From: Pseudomonas sp. B28(2017)
Lineage (GTDB): Bacteria; Pseudomonadota; Gammaproteobacteria; Pseudomonadales; Pseudomonadaceae
Assembly (NCBI RefSeq): GCF_002113025.1
Contig: NZ_NEJH01000002.1
Coordinates: 372,001-436,000 of the forward strand
Direction: 5' to 3'
Length of the DNA: 64,000 nucleotides
Part shown: positions 47,694 to 57,770 of the stretch, piece by piece
Layout of the letters: each line of letters starts with the position of its first letter
Position numbering within the stretch: position 1 is the first letter of the stretch
The notes under the pieces: model-generated
Told to the model about the DNA's origin: nothing
Databases searched by the model: none
Seen by the model: the letters and a program-made list of their open reading frames with translations, nothing else
Program-made: the position numbers and the translations under genes

Positions 47694-48881
47694 TTGCCTC
47701 TGCGTAGCACTTTCACGCGTTTCTTTCAGTTGGAAGCTGCCAGCGGTCTGTTACTGATCGCCGCTGCCGTTCTGGCTCTGATTATCAACAACTCGCCGCT
47801 GTCGTGGCTGTACAACGGCCTGCTGGACACCCCCGTGGTGGCCCAGATCGGTGCCCTGAAAATCGCCAAACCCTTGCTGCTGTGGATCAACGATGGCCTG
47901 ATGGCGCTGTTCTTCCTGCTGATCGGCCTGGAAGTGAAGCGCGAAGTCCTGGACGGCCAGTTGTCCAGACCGTCGCAAATCGTCCTGCCTGGCGCAGCGG
48001 CGATTGGCGGCATGGTGGTGCCGGCGCTGATCTACTGGTACCTCAATCGCGACACGCCACCGGCCCTCAACGGCTGGGCAATCCCGACCGCTACCGACAT
48101 CGCCTTCGCTCTTGGCGTGCTGGCATTGCTGGGCAAACGCGTTCCGGTCTCGCTGAAACTGTTCCTGATGACCCTGGCGATCATCGACGACCTCGGCGCA
48201 ATCATCATCATTGCGATCTTCTATTCCGGCGCGCTGTCGACCTTGTCCCTGGCACTGGCCGCCGCCTGTATTGCGGCGCTGATCGGGATGAACCGGCTTG
48301 GGGTGGTCAAGCTCGGACCGTACATGATCATTGGCTTGATTCTCTGGGTCTGCGTGCTCAAGAGCGGTGTCCACGCCACGCTGGCCGGCGTGACCCTGGC
48401 TTTCTGCATCCCGCTGCGCACGAAAAATGCCGAACCTTCGCCGCTACTGACCCTGGAACATGCCCTGCACCCGTGGGTCGCCTACGGCATCCTGCCGCTG
48501 TTCGCCTTCGCCAACGCCGGCCTGTCCCTGAGCGGCGTCACCGTCGAAAGCTTCACTCACCATGTCCCCATGGGCATTGCCATCGGGCTGCTGCTGGGCA
48601 AGACCGTCGGTGTTTTCGGCCTGACCTGGCTGGCCGTGAAAACCGGTATCGCCGCACTGCCCCAAGGCGCCAATTGGGGCCAGATACTGGGCGTGGCGAT
48701 TCTCTGCGGCATTGGTTTCACCATGAGTCTGTTTGTCGGCTCGCTGGCCTTTGAGCCGGGCGTGAGCGATTTCGCCGGGATGGACCGCATGGGGATCCTG
48801 ACCGGTTCGATACTGGCGGCGCTGATCGGTTACGGGGTGACGGCGATGGCGAGCCGCAAGAACACCGCGCTGGCCTCCTGA
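47694..48881 (+). CDS. nhaA: Na+/H+ antiporter NhaA
   Basis: Electrogenic 2H+/Na+ exchanger, 395 residues with 12 helices. The core motif [12 protein letters not shown] has the two ion-binding aspartates (D163/D164 of E. coli), and [17 protein letters not shown] is the conserved helix IV. The start is TTG at 47694 with GGAG seven bases upstream; no ATG is better placed. A terminator follows. Monocistronic. Confidence 0.94.
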   Translation: MPLRSTFTRFFQLEAASGLLLIAAAVLALIINNSPLSWLYNGLLDTPVVAQIGALKIAKPLLLWINDGLMALFFLLIGLEVKREVLDGQLSRPSQIVLPGAAAIGGMVVPALIYWYLNRDTPPALNGWAIPTATDIAFALGVLALLGKRVPVSLKLFLMTLAIIDDLGAIIIIAIFYSGALSTLSLALAAACIAALIGMNRLGVVKLGPYMIIGLILWVCVLKSGVHATLAGVTLAFCIPLRTKNAEPSPLLTLEHALHPWVAYGILPLFAFANAGLSLSGVTVESFTHHVPMGIAIGLLLGKTVGVFGLTWLAVKTGIAALPQGANWGQILGVAILCGIGFTMSLFVGSLAFEPGVSDFAGMDRMGILTGSILAALIGYGVTAMASRKNTALAS

Positions 48882-48932
48882 TAAACAGCGATAACGCCTG
48901 ACGCCAACCAGGAATCCCTCCAGCAGAAAAAC

Positions 48933-48966
48933 AAAAAACCCGATCAGCCACCTGATCGGGTTTTTT
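48933..48966. terminator. Bidirectional terminator between nhaA and slyB-like gene
   Basis: AAAAAACCCGATCAG-CCAC-CTGATCGGGTTTTTT: a perfect stem with A- and T-runs on both sides. It serves the convergent nhaA and slyB-like genes. Confidence 0.92.
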
Positions 48967-48981
48967 ATCCGCTATTTACGC

Positions 48982-49446
48982 TTAGTGCGAAACGCGGCTG
49001 GTGCCATTCACACTGGCGATGCGTACACGCTCGCCAACACGGAACACTTCGTTCGGTTGAACTTCCTGAACATAGGCACGCATGCTGCCATCGTCTTCGC
49101 GCACGGTGATTTCCACGCCCTGGGTGCGGGTCAGGCCTTCTTCAGCGGCCGAACCGAGCAGGCCACCCGCCACAGCACCGATGACTGCAGCAACAACACT
49201 GCCCTTGCCACCACCGACGGAGCTGCCGCCAACGCCGCCGACCACTGCGCCTGCAGCGCTACCGATCGGGGTCTTGGTGCCTTCGATTTTCACCGGACGC
49301 AATGCTTCGATGGTGCCCATGCGAACGGTCTGCACGCGACGCGCCTCGTCACGGGAGTAGGAGTCACCGGTCAGGCTCGATTGGCAACCAGTGAGCAACA
49401 TCGCCATCGTGGAAAAGGAAGCAACCAGCAGAACAGACTTACGCAT
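48982..49446 (-). CDS. slyB: Glycine-zipper outer-membrane lipoprotein, SlyB/Pcp-like
   Basis: A 154-residue lipoprotein: signal peptide with lipobox LLTGC (Cys21), a glycine-zipper region (GSAAGAVVGGVGGSSVGGGK, ~63-82; and GAVAGGLLGS) that may form two hairpin helices, and a C-terminal SH3-like part (GVEITVREDDGSMR). This is the 17-kDa antigen/SlyB family. Enteric slyB is PhoP-controlled, but I see no PhoP box here. The ATG at 49446 fits the signal peptide. Confidence 0.84.
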   Translation of the reverse strand: MRKSVLLVASFSTMAMLLTGCQSSLTGDSYSRDEARRVQTVRMGTIEALRPVKIEGTKTPIGSAAGAVVGGVGGSSVGGGKGSVVAAVIGAVAGGLLGSAAEEGLTRTQGVEITVREDDGSMRAYVQEVQPNEVFRVGERVRIASVNGTSRVSH

Positions 49447-49611
49447 AGCATCAACTCCAAAGAAACAGATGATCATTAGACCCCGCGGCTTGACGCCTGT
49501 CACGGCAGCACCCGGGTAAAATTGGTTTGATTCAGGCTCCGTTAAGGCGCCCCCACGAACTCACACAGTAGCGGCAACATCGGAAAACTGCCCCGCTGAG
49601 CAAGGATTTTC

Positions 49612-49848
49612 ATGGACTACTTTATCATCGTCGTCACGACTGTTGCCGGTTTGTACTTTCATTGGTGGCTGTACGTGCGGATCAAACGCTGGATGGACCG
49701 CGACCTGGCACTGGCGCTGGCCGGCAAGGACGAGCAGAAAAAAGCCTTCATGCTCGAACGGTTGGCGAGTGCCCGGGTGCAGAAGATCAAGCGTCGAGAC
49801 CTGCCGAAGTGGCTGGAGGCCGCTGCGGCAGACTATCCCGGTCGGTAG
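49612..49848 (+). CDS. Small membrane-anchored conserved protein
   Basis: A 78-residue protein with one N-terminal transmembrane helix (YFIIVVTTVAGLYFHWWLYV) and a charged cytoplasmic part (KDEQKKAFMLERLASARVQK). No family is recognised. It is convergent with pdxH with a 5-bp gap. The ATG at 49612 is the only start. Probably genus-specific. Confidence 0.7.
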   Translation: MDYFIIVVTTVAGLYFHWWLYVRIKRWMDRDLALALAGKDEQKKAFMLERLASARVQKIKRRDLPKWLEAAAADYPGR

Positions 49849-49853
49849 ACTGC

Positions 49854-50501
49854 TCAGGGTGCCAGGCGTTCAAGAATCCAGTCGGCGCCCTGCTGGCGAT
49901 AGTTGAGGCGGTCGTGCAGGCGGCTTGGGCGGCCCTGCCAGAATTCGATGCGCTCCGGCAGCAGGCGATAACCGCCCCAGTGTTCCGGGCAATGTGGCTG
50001 GGTGTCGCTAAAACGTTGCTCGGTGTCCTTGAGCAGCGCTTCGAGCTCGCCACGATCGGCGATCACGCGGCTCTGCGGCGATGCCCAGGCCCCCAGGCGA
50101 CTGCCGAGGGGGCGAACCTGATAATAGGCGTCTGACTCTTCAGGCGTCACCTTCACCACCCGCCCTTCGATGCGTACCTGACGCTCCAGCGCCGGCCAGA
50201 AAAACGTCATGGCCGCGAACGGATTCGCGGCCAGTTGCTGGCCCTTGGCACTATCGTAGTTGGTGAAAAAGGTGAAACCCTGCTCGTCCAGGCCTTTGAG
50301 CAACAGGATGCGACAGTGCGGTCGACCGTCCTGGTCAACGGTGGCCAGGGTCATGGCGTTGGCTTCCACTGGTACCTGTTCGGTTTTTACCGCGTCGGCA
50401 AACCACTGGTGGAACAACGCAAACGGCTCGGCCGGGGCTTGCGCCTCGGTCAGGCCATCACGGGTGTAGTCACGACGCATATCAGCCAGGCCCTGGGTCA
50501 T
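49854..50501 (-). CDS. pdxH: Pyridoxamine 5'-phosphate oxidase
   Basis: FMN oxidase that makes pyridoxal 5'-phosphate from PNP or PMP. The 215-residue protein contains [32 protein letters not shown], the FMN loop [14 protein letters not shown] and the C-terminal [14 protein letters not shown] with the substrate-binding Arg and His. Full length. The ATG at 50501 has AGGAATG-type spacing upstream. It lies 24 bp after the OmpA-domain lipoprotein gene stop is read in the same direction. Confidence 0.95.
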   Translation of the reverse strand: MTQGLADMRRDYTRDGLTEAQAPAEPFALFHQWFADAVKTEQVPVEANAMTLATVDQDGRPHCRILLLKGLDEQGFTFFTNYDSAKGQQLAANPFAAMTFFWPALERQVRIEGRVVKVTPEESDAYYQVRPLGSRLGAWASPQSRVIADRGELEALLKDTEQRFSDTQPHCPEHWGGYRLLPERIEFWQGRPSRLHDRLNYRQQGADWILERLAP

Positions 50502-50525
50502 GGCGCATTCCTTTTGGTTAACGAA

Positions 50526-51533
50526 TCACTGCTTTGCAGTATCGGTGTTGGCGACCTTCTTGTCTGCCGCAGAGGCTTTGGCTGGCGTGGTTTTCTTCGC
50601 CGGCGTTGCAGTTTTCGCAGGTGCTTTCTTGGCCGGAGCTTTTTTCGCCGGGGCTTTTTTCACCGCTGGAACAGCCGCCTTTTTAGACGCTGGGGCCGGT
50701 GTCACAGGCTTGGCGACCGGTTTGACGTCAGCGGAAGCGACCATGGTCGCAGGCGCCGGCGCCGGCATGTTGTACTTGCTCAGCAGTGCGACCATGGTGT
50801 TTTGCGGGGTCACCAGCAGTTCCACGCGGCGATTCAACGCACGCCCTTGCACGCTGTCATTGGCCGCACGCGGCGCTTCACCACCCAGGCCACGCAGCAT
50901 CAAGCGATCACGCTGCAAACCACTGAGACGGAAAATCGCCGCAACGGCCTGGGCACGCTCCTGACTCAGTTTGACGTTGGCTGGTGCAGAGCCGGACGTA
51001 TCGCTGTGGCCGAGGATCAAGACAGCGGTCTTTGGATCGGCTTCAAGGATTTTGGCAACGCGGGTGAACGGACCAAGTGTGACCGGTAGCAACATGGCCG
51101 GACGATCAGGGTTGAACGAGCCTTCGACCGGCGCAGTCACCACCAGCACGTTTTCGCGGCGTTCGATCTGCAGGTTACTGCCCTTGACCGCCTCGCGCAG
51201 GCGCGGTTCGTAGTCGTCAAGCCAGGCCTGGGTGACTTTCGGGTCCGGCGCCGGTACAGCCTTGGCTGCGCTCTGCTCGCTACCGCCGAATGGCCACCAC
51301 CACTTGCTGCCGCTATCGGTTCCGGCCTTGGCCACCGCGACGGGTTTGACTTCAGGTTTCGCTTCCGGCTTGACCGCGGGCTTGCCGGCGCTGTCGTCGG
51401 AACCGAACGGCCAGTACCAGTGGCTGCCGCTTTCAGTCTTGACGACAGGTGCCATCGCGTCTTTCTGTGGAGTCTGTGCGCAACCGGTAATAGCGAAGCA
51501 CAGGGCCAAGGCGAGGGTTTTATTGGATGACAT
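50526..51533 (-). CDS. OmpA-domain lipoprotein with histone-H1-like tail
   Basis: A 335-residue protein. Signal peptide with lipobox AITGC (Cys18). Two copies of a Trp/Phe-rich motif follow: SGSHWYWPFGSDDSAGKP (~36-53) and SGSKWWWPFGGSEQSAAK (~74-91). An OmpA-like peptidoglycan-binding domain covers ~120-245 (ILGHSDTSG, ALNRRVELLV). The last ~75 residues are Ala/Lys/Pro repeats (PAKKAPAKKAPAKTATPAKK), like histone H1 or AlgP. The tail is unusual for an envelope protein and may bind anionic polymers. The ATG at 51533 fits the signal. Confidence 0.85.
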   Translation of the reverse strand: MSSNKTLALALCFAITGCAQTPQKDAMAPVVKTESGSHWYWPFGSDDSAGKPAVKPEAKPEVKPVAVAKAGTDSGSKWWWPFGGSEQSAAKAVPAPDPKVTQAWLDDYEPRLREAVKGSNLQIERRENVLVVTAPVEGSFNPDRPAMLLPVTLGPFTRVAKILEADPKTAVLILGHSDTSGSAPANVKLSQERAQAVAAIFRLSGLQRDRLMLRGLGGEAPRAANDSVQGRALNRRVELLVTPQNTMVALLSKYNMPAPAPATMVASADVKPVAKPVTPAPASKKAAVPAVKKAPAKKAPAKKAPAKTATPAKKTTPAKASAADKKVANTDTAKQ

Positions 51534-51645
51534 TGGATATCCACAAAAATGAAGTCAAAAAATCAGGCCACATCGGCCCGTATAAGCAGACGCTTTGAAA
51601 GTGAAAAGACTATCGGGTTCCAGCCCCGGAAGCCGATAGCCGCTT

Positions 51646-52791
51646 TTACAGACAAGTGGCCAGAACCCGCACCAGCTTTTGCGCGCGCGGGTCCATCAAG
51701 ACGTACGGTCCCAGGGTATTTGTCACAAATCCGAAGGCCACATCGTACTCCGGGTCAGCAAAACCTATGGAGCCGCCGGCGCCCGGATGACCAAACGCGC
51801 GCGGGCCAAGGCCGAAGGTGGCGTTGGCAACGTCCGGTTGATCGAGCATGCAACCCAGACCGAAACGGGTCCGGGTCAGTAAAGTCTTGTCCTCGCCGAG
51901 GCTGTGCTCACGAGTCAATTCATCGAGCATTTCGCTTTCCAGCAGGCTGCCGTCGAGCAGGCCGGCGTAGAACCCGGCCAGGCTGCGGGCATTGCCATGA
52001 CCGTTGGCGGCTGGCTGCTGCATGCGTCGCCACTCGGGTTTGTTGGTGCTGGTCATGATCGACGGCGGGTTGGTGAACGCCCGGGTCGTCATGGCCGTTG
52101 GCTCACGCATGGTCACTTGCAACAGGCGCTGGGCGGCAGCATCGCCGACATTGCCCTTACCCCGCGCAATGTGGGCCACGCGATAGAACTCTTCGTCGGC
52201 CAGGCCCACATGGAAGTCCAGGCCCAACGGCCTGGCGACCCGCGCAACGATGGATTCACCCGGCCCACGACCATCGGCACGGCGCAGCAATTCGCCGACC
52301 AGCCAGCCATAGGTGATCGCCGCGTAACCGTGACCTTCGCCCGGCGTCCACCACGGCGTTTCGGCGGCCAGGGCGTCGACCATGGTTTGCCAGTCGTAAA
52401 GGGCTTCAGGGGCCAGTAATTCGCGCAATGCCGGAAGGCCGGCCTGATGACAGAGCAGTTGACGAAGAGTGACAGACTCTTTGCCGGCAGCGGCAAATTC
52501 GGGCCAGTAACGCGCAACCGGGGCATCCAGTTGCAGCTTGCCTTCAGCCACCAATTGCAGCACGGTGACTGCGGTAAAGGTCTTGGTGCAGGAGAACAGG
52601 TTGGCGATGGTATCGCTGTGCCAGGCCTCGGCCCCGTCCTTGTCGGCAGTGCCGGCCCAGAGGTCGAGCACCGTTTCGCCAGCGATCTGAACGCACAACG
52701 CGGCGCCACGCTCCTGGGGATCGTCAAACAATGCCGCGAAAGCCTCACGCACCGCCTCGAACTTTAGCTCGTAATGACCCTGAATCTGCAC
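51646..52791 (-). CDS. Serine hydrolase, class C beta-lactamase/EstA family
   Basis: A 381-residue protein of the beta-lactamase-related esterase family. Nucleophile Ser67 and Lys70 lie in SCTK; the third motif is HPGAGG in place of KTG, as in EstB-like esterases. No signal peptide, so it is probably cytoplasmic. The GTG at 52791 has GGAG six bases upstream; the TTG at 52797 lacks spacing. Substrate unknown. No neighbour hints. Confidence 0.85.
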   Translation of the reverse strand: MQIQGHYELKFEAVREAFAALFDDPQERGAALCVQIAGETVLDLWAGTADKDGAEAWHSDTIANLFSCTKTFTAVTVLQLVAEGKLQLDAPVARYWPEFAAAGKESVTLRQLLCHQAGLPALRELLAPEALYDWQTMVDALAAETPWWTPGEGHGYAAITYGWLVGELLRRADGRGPGESIVARVARPLGLDFHVGLADEEFYRVAHIARGKGNVGDAAAQRLLQVTMREPTAMTTRAFTNPPSIMTSTNKPEWRRMQQPAANGHGNARSLAGFYAGLLDGSLLESEMLDELTREHSLGEDKTLLTRTRFGLGCMLDQPDVANATFGLGPRAFGHPGAGGSIGFADPEYDVAFGFVTNTLGPYVLMDPRAQKLVRVLATCL

Positions 52792-52928
52792 CCGCAACTC
52801 CCCCGGAATAACGCTCTACAAAGTGGCGGGCATTGTTCCAGCCCTTGAAGGATTTGGGAACAGGGTTGGGCTGGATGGTCAGTCACTCATAGAACTGATC
52901 GGAAATTTATTGCGCCTGAATAGGCGCC

Positions 52929-53006
52929 TTCGCGAGCAGGGTCGCTCCCACATTGGAATGCATTCTCTTGTGGGAGCGGCGGTACGGCGATCCGACTTGC
53001 TCGCGA
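52929..53006. repeat. Diverged inverted REP pair
   Basis: TTCGCGAGCAGGGTCGCTCC and TTGTGGGAGCGGCGG...CTTGCTCGCGAA. The second arm has an insert, so this is an eroded copy. Confidence 0.75.
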
Positions 53007-53030
53007 AGAGCGATAACGCGGTGTCAGGAC

Positions 53031-55430
53031 TCAGTGACCATTCCCGGAATGTCCACCAGCGCCCTTCCCTGGCCCCTTGCCGGCCTCGGCCTTGCGGCCG
53101 CCCTCGGCGTCGTGGCTGGCTTTGTCGGCGGCCGCAGACTTCTCGGCCTCTTTGCCCAATTGTTCGACTGTCACCAGGTTGCTCTTGCGCACGCTGTCGA
53201 CAAAGCCCTGGAACGGCAGATCAGTGATGCCCACCAACCCGAAGTGACCGTTTTCACCGTCAAGCAGGCGCCCGGTGACCGGTTGATCAAGGTACTGGAA
53301 CCAATGCACGCCAACAATCGACGGCTCACTCAAGGCTTGCTTGAGGAAGTTGGCATACGCCGCACCGCGGTCCTCTTCCTTCGCCAAAGGTGTGACGCCC
53401 CCCCAGAACGGGCCACGATCAGCCGAGCCGAAATTGAACTCGGTCACCAGCACCGGTTTGTCGAGGCTGCGCAGCCTGGCGAAGTCATAACCATCCTGGG
53501 GTTGCAGGGTATACATGTTGAAGCTCAACACGTCGCAATACTGGGCGCAGGATTCCACGGCTTCCGGCGTGCTGATGGCGAAACGGCCGCCGAGCAGCAA
53601 CTGGTTAGGTGCGTGCCACTGGAGTGAGTCGGAGATGGTCTTGAAGTAAGTGTCGGCAAAGACCTTCTGGAAGTATTTGAAGTCGGCTTCGATTTCCGGG
53701 TGCTCGGCGCTCGGGAGCGGCGGTACGAATCCCGGATCTTCCATCAGTTCCCAGGCCGGCAGATCAATGCCCCAGGCTTTCGACAGGCCAGCCTGATTGC
53801 GGTACTTGTCACGCAGTTGCTTGAGGAACGCGCGCTTGGCCGGCACGTCGGTGGTCATTTTCAAGGTACCGTAGGCCAGAGCATAACGGGCTTTCGGGTC
53901 ATCGCCGGGACCGGCCCAGGCCAGTTCGTTGTCAGCGTAGTAACCGATCAGCCATGGATCGTCACGATGGTCACGAGCGGCAATTGCCACGGCGCGTTCG
54001 GTGGCCATGGCGAAACGCGGGTCGAACGGGTCAGGCATACCGCCCCACCAGTCGGTGCCGGTGCTGATGCTGGCGTAGTCGCCGACGATCGACAGCGGCA
54101 AGGTGTACGGCAAGCGATCAGCGTTGCCCAGCACCGGCGCACTCCAGTTGCCAATGGTGTTGAAGCCCCAGGCCTGCAAGCGATCAAGGGTGTGGCTGGC
54201 CCAGCGCTGCTCGTCGAACTTCGCCTTGCACGGTTCGACAGGTTTTGACTCTGCCGCTTTCGCTACCGTCGCTTCGGAGTTGGCCGCCTCGGCGACTCCA
54301 GCTCTGGTTTCGCTGCCCAACGCACAAGGATCACCATAAAGGCGTTGCAGGTTGGCACCGTAGAAATCGTACCAGCGGCCGGCATTGTAGCCGCGCCCTT
54401 GATCGGCCCCGTTGCCGCCACGGTTGTCGCCTTCGCCATAGTGGCTGGCCAGCGCCTCGTCAGCCTTGGGCAGGGATTCGAACATCCACTCGCGGCCGGC
54501 AACATAGGTCTGGTCGACATCCGGGGCCACGGTATTGACCCCGAGGGAATAGAACGGGTGACCTTCAGGCGTCACCAGATACCAGCGACCGTCACGCTTC
54601 TCTGTGCGGAAAAAGCCGCTGGCCTTGAAGGATGGGCCTTTGGTCAAACCACCGAATTTGTCCAGGGAGGACTTTTCGCGCTCGGCCAGCCAGGTTTTCA
54701 GTTGTTGCTGCTCCTTGCTGGCGGCGTTTTTGAGTTGTTCGTCGCTGTTGATCTTTTCCGGCCATTTGCCCCGGGTCGACTGACCGTAAGCATCCACCAA
54801 CCCGCCATACACGGCTTGGGTTACCGACTCACCGTCCTGCACGCCAAAGCGCTCCAGCAGGATGCTCTGCGCGGCTTTTGGCTGATCCATCGACAAACTC
54901 ACCGACACCACTTCTCTGCGATCCAGCTCACCGGCGCTACTGGCCAGCAACACACGTTGGCCATCGACGGTCATCGGCATCGGCGGGCCAGCCTTCATGC
55001 CCTGGCTCAACGGGGATGTCGCTTGCAGTGGCACCAACAGGGTTTGCGCAGGCCCCGCCGGCAGATCGACGCGGCTGACCAGTGTCTTGCCGTCGTTGCT
55101 CTGGATGGTCACGTACAGGGTCAAGGCCCAGTTCATCGCACTCTGGACCCGCAGGCTCATGACGCCCGACTGCGACCAGTCCCAAGCGCCGGTTAGCGGG
55201 GTCAGGCGCAACGTCGGCCGGGCGACCGGGTTGAACGTCACCCGACGCAGCACTTCGCCCTCGGGGGTTTGCTCGGCGTTGGATTGCGGCAGGCTGGCAT
55301 CCTGAGTCGCCACCTGGACCACGTCGGTGGGGCGCACAAAGTTGAACAGCGTCTGCTGGCCGGCGGGAGCGGCCAGCAGAGGTGTTGCGAACAGCAAGGC
55401 AAAAACGGCAGGCAACGAACGGCAAATCAT
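53031..55430 (-). CDS. Secreted agarase-like glycoside hydrolase
   Basis: A 799-residue exported protein: signal peptide MICRSLPAVFALLFATPLLA, a beta-sandwich N-terminal region (~60-200), then a TIM-barrel domain with an acid/base Glu502 in YYADNELAW and a nucleophile Glu664 in LVTEFNFGS. The arrangement fits clan GH-A, and is closest to beta-agarases (GH50-like). The real substrate may be a cell-surface or environmental polysaccharide. The last ~40 residues are a low-complexity Lys/Gly/His/Ala tail (GRKAEAGKGPGKGAGGHSG). The ATG at 55430 gives the signal peptide, but its ribosome site is weak (GGGAG 12 bases away). An upstream TTG is possible. Confidence 0.8.
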   Translation of the reverse strand: MICRSLPAVFALLFATPLLAAPAGQQTLFNFVRPTDVVQVATQDASLPQSNAEQTPEGEVLRRVTFNPVARPTLRLTPLTGAWDWSQSGVMSLRVQSAMNWALTLYVTIQSNDGKTLVSRVDLPAGPAQTLLVPLQATSPLSQGMKAGPPMPMTVDGQRVLLASSAGELDRREVVSVSLSMDQPKAAQSILLERFGVQDGESVTQAVYGGLVDAYGQSTRGKWPEKINSDEQLKNAASKEQQQLKTWLAEREKSSLDKFGGLTKGPSFKASGFFRTEKRDGRWYLVTPEGHPFYSLGVNTVAPDVDQTYVAGREWMFESLPKADEALASHYGEGDNRGGNGADQGRGYNAGRWYDFYGANLQRLYGDPCALGSETRAGVAEAANSEATVAKAAESKPVEPCKAKFDEQRWASHTLDRLQAWGFNTIGNWSAPVLGNADRLPYTLPLSIVGDYASISTGTDWWGGMPDPFDPRFAMATERAVAIAARDHRDDPWLIGYYADNELAWAGPGDDPKARYALAYGTLKMTTDVPAKRAFLKQLRDKYRNQAGLSKAWGIDLPAWELMEDPGFVPPLPSAEHPEIEADFKYFQKVFADTYFKTISDSLQWHAPNQLLLGGRFAISTPEAVESCAQYCDVLSFNMYTLQPQDGYDFARLRSLDKPVLVTEFNFGSADRGPFWGGVTPLAKEEDRGAAYANFLKQALSEPSIVGVHWFQYLDQPVTGRLLDGENGHFGLVGITDLPFQGFVDSVRKSNLVTVEQLGKEAEKSAAADKASHDAEGGRKAEAGKGPGKGAGGHSGNGH

Positions 55431-55526
55431 GAGAACGAAATTCTCCCTAACGACCTTCAATGGGCCAGTGGAAAAGCGGTGGCAGAGAGATAGACAACGC
55501 GGCGGGCAAAACTGCCCACCGGTGCG

Positions 55527-57671
55527 TCAGGAAATTTCTCGACGGAACGGCGGCAACGCGTTGAGGATGGCTTTGCCATAGCGCTGGGTCACCAGGCGCC
55601 GGTCGAGCAAGGTGATGGTGCCGCGGTCTTCTTCGGTACGCAGCAGGCGACCGCAGGCCTGGACCAGCTTCAGCGAGGCGTCCGGTACGGAGATTTCCAT
55701 GAACGGATTGCCGCCCCGGGCCTCGATCCATTCGGACAAGGCTGCTTCGACGGGATCATCGGGCACCGAGAAAGGAATCTTGGCAATGACCACATGCTCG
55801 CAATAGGCACCGGGCAAGTCGACCCCTTCGGCGAAGCTCGCCAGGCCGAACAACACGCTGGAATCCCCGCCATCGACTCGCGCCTTGTGCTTGTTCAGGG
55901 TTTCCTGTTTCGACAGATTGCCCTGAATGAACACTTGCTTGCGCCAGTCGCGGTCAAGGCCATCGAACACGTCCTGCATCTGTTTACGCGAGGAAAACAG
56001 CACCAGGGTGCCCCGCGAGCCTTCTACCAGCTCAGGCAGATCACGAATGATCGCGGCGGTATGCGCCGCTGCATCACGTGGGTCGGCGTTCAGGTTCGGC
56101 ACCCGCAACACACCGGCGTCGGCATGATGGAACGGGCTTGGCACCACTGCGGTCACGGCTTTTTTCGGCAGGCCTGCGCGCATGCGGAAGCGGTCGAAGG
56201 TACCCAGGGCAGTCAGGGTCGCCGAGGTCACCAGACAGCCATATGCCACGTTCCACAAATTGCGCCGGAGCATTTCCGCCGCCAGGATGGGACTTGCGTT
56301 GACCTCGATGTCGAACAGCGAGCCACTTTCGGCCAGGGTCAGCCAGCGGGCCATGGGCGGGTTGTCTTCCGGGTCTTCGACGGTGAAGGCGGTCCACAGC
56401 TCCCAGTTGCCGGAAGAACGGGACAACAGGCTGCCGAACAGCGGATACCACTCTTCAGCCTGGTTACTGGCGATGCCGATGTTGACCTCGCCGTCCATGC
56501 CTTCCTTGAGCAGGTCGGTCAGGCGGGTGAACAAATCGGTCAGCCGTGCGAAGCCTTTCTTCAGTTCGATGCCCATTTCGCGCATGTGCTCGGGAATCAC
56601 CCCGCCGACGAATCGATGACGCGGGCGCTCGCGACCTTCAACGTCCTCGCCGGGTTTGAAATCGGCAATCTGCTCGCACGCAGTGAACATGAACTGCTGC
56701 TGGGTCTTGATCTCCCGCGCAAGCTCCGGCACCTGCTCGATCAACTTGCCCAGGTCGCCCGGCAACGGATGCTGGGCCAGCAGTTTGGTGAGGTTCTTGG
56801 CGGTGGTTTCCAGCCAGTCGGCAGTGGAGCGCAGGCGCGTGTAATGGGCGAAATGGCCGATGGCCTTGTCCGGCAGGTGATGGCCTTCGTCGAACACGTA
56901 GATGGTGTCGCGCGGGTCCGGCAGCACGGCGCCGCCGCCCAGGGCCAGGTCGGCCAGGACCATGTCGTGGTTGGTGACGATCACATCGACCTTGCCCATG
57001 CCTTCGCGGGCCTTGTAGAAGGCGCACTGGCCGAAGTTCGGGCAATGACGGTTGGTGCACTGGCTGTGATCGGTGGTCAGGCGCGCCCAGTCGGCGTCTT
57101 CCAGGGTGGTTGGCCAACTGTCGCGGTCGCCGTCCCATTTATTGCCGGCGAGTTTTTCGATCATGCTGGTAAACAGCTTCTGACTGGCCTCGTCGACCTC
57201 GATCTTGAAGCCCTCTTCCTCGAACAACTGTGCCGTGGCGGTCTGCGCGTGGCCCTCCTGAAGCAACATGTCGAGCTTGGACAGGCACATGTAGCGCCCG
57301 CGCCCTTTGGCCAGGGCGAAGCTGAAGTTCAGCCCGCTGTTGCGCATCAGGTCGGGCAAGTCCTTGTAGACAATCTGCTCTTGCAGGGCCACGGTGGCCG
57401 TGGCGATCACCAGGCGCTTGCCGGCGGCCTTCGCCGTGGGAATCGCCGCCAGGCTGTAGGCCACGGTCTTGCCGGTACCGGTGCCGGCTTCCACCGCGAC
57501 TATCGCGGGGTCGCCACTGCGCCGGCCTTCGTCGTCGGTGTCGATGTCACCCAGGACCTTGGCGACTTCGGCGATCATCAGGCGTTGGCCGTAGCGTGGC
57601 TTGAGGCTCTTGGCTTCGAGAAAACGCGAGTAGGCGCCCTGGATCGTGGTTTTGAGTTCGGTGCTGATCAT
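55527..57671 (-). CDS. dinG: ATP-dependent DNA helicase DinG
   Basis: Superfamily 2, XPD/DinG-type 5'-3' helicase with an iron-sulphur cluster, 714 residues. Walker A is EAGTGTGKTVAY (61-72), motif II is DEGH. The four cluster ligands are Cys129 (GRYMCLSK), Cys205, Cys210 and Cys216 (CTNRHCPNFGQC). Motif VI is QACGRLLRTEEDRG. It removes R-loops and D-loops. Length agrees with E. coli DinG (716) rather than the shorter YoaA. The ATG at 57671 is clear. Confidence 0.93.
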   Translation of the reverse strand: MISTELKTTIQGAYSRFLEAKSLKPRYGQRLMIAEVAKVLGDIDTDDEGRRSGDPAIVAVEAGTGTGKTVAYSLAAIPTAKAAGKRLVIATATVALQEQIVYKDLPDLMRNSGLNFSFALAKGRGRYMCLSKLDMLLQEGHAQTATAQLFEEEGFKIEVDEASQKLFTSMIEKLAGNKWDGDRDSWPTTLEDADWARLTTDHSQCTNRHCPNFGQCAFYKAREGMGKVDVIVTNHDMVLADLALGGGAVLPDPRDTIYVFDEGHHLPDKAIGHFAHYTRLRSTADWLETTAKNLTKLLAQHPLPGDLGKLIEQVPELAREIKTQQQFMFTACEQIADFKPGEDVEGRERPRHRFVGGVIPEHMREMGIELKKGFARLTDLFTRLTDLLKEGMDGEVNIGIASNQAEEWYPLFGSLLSRSSGNWELWTAFTVEDPEDNPPMARWLTLAESGSLFDIEVNASPILAAEMLRRNLWNVAYGCLVTSATLTALGTFDRFRMRAGLPKKAVTAVVPSPFHHADAGVLRVPNLNADPRDAAAHTAAIIRDLPELVEGSRGTLVLFSSRKQMQDVFDGLDRDWRKQVFIQGNLSKQETLNKHKARVDGGDSSVLFGLASFAEGVDLPGAYCEHVVIAKIPFSVPDDPVEAALSEWIEARGGNPFMEISVPDASLKLVQACGRLLRTEEDRGTITLLDRRLVTQRYGKAILNALPPFRREIS

Positions 57672-57770
57672 GGATTGTCGGGCGCAAAAAACGCTGGATA
57701 AATTTTCAGTAGTTCGGTTCGGCCGCTATCATACTCCGCTAATGAATCCCGCGCAGAACGGAGTACCCCA

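Noticed and set aside
48982..49600. PhoP box for the slyB-like gene, as in enterics
   Set aside because: No pair of GTTTA- or GTTCAG-like hexamers at 11-bp spacing upstream of 49446.
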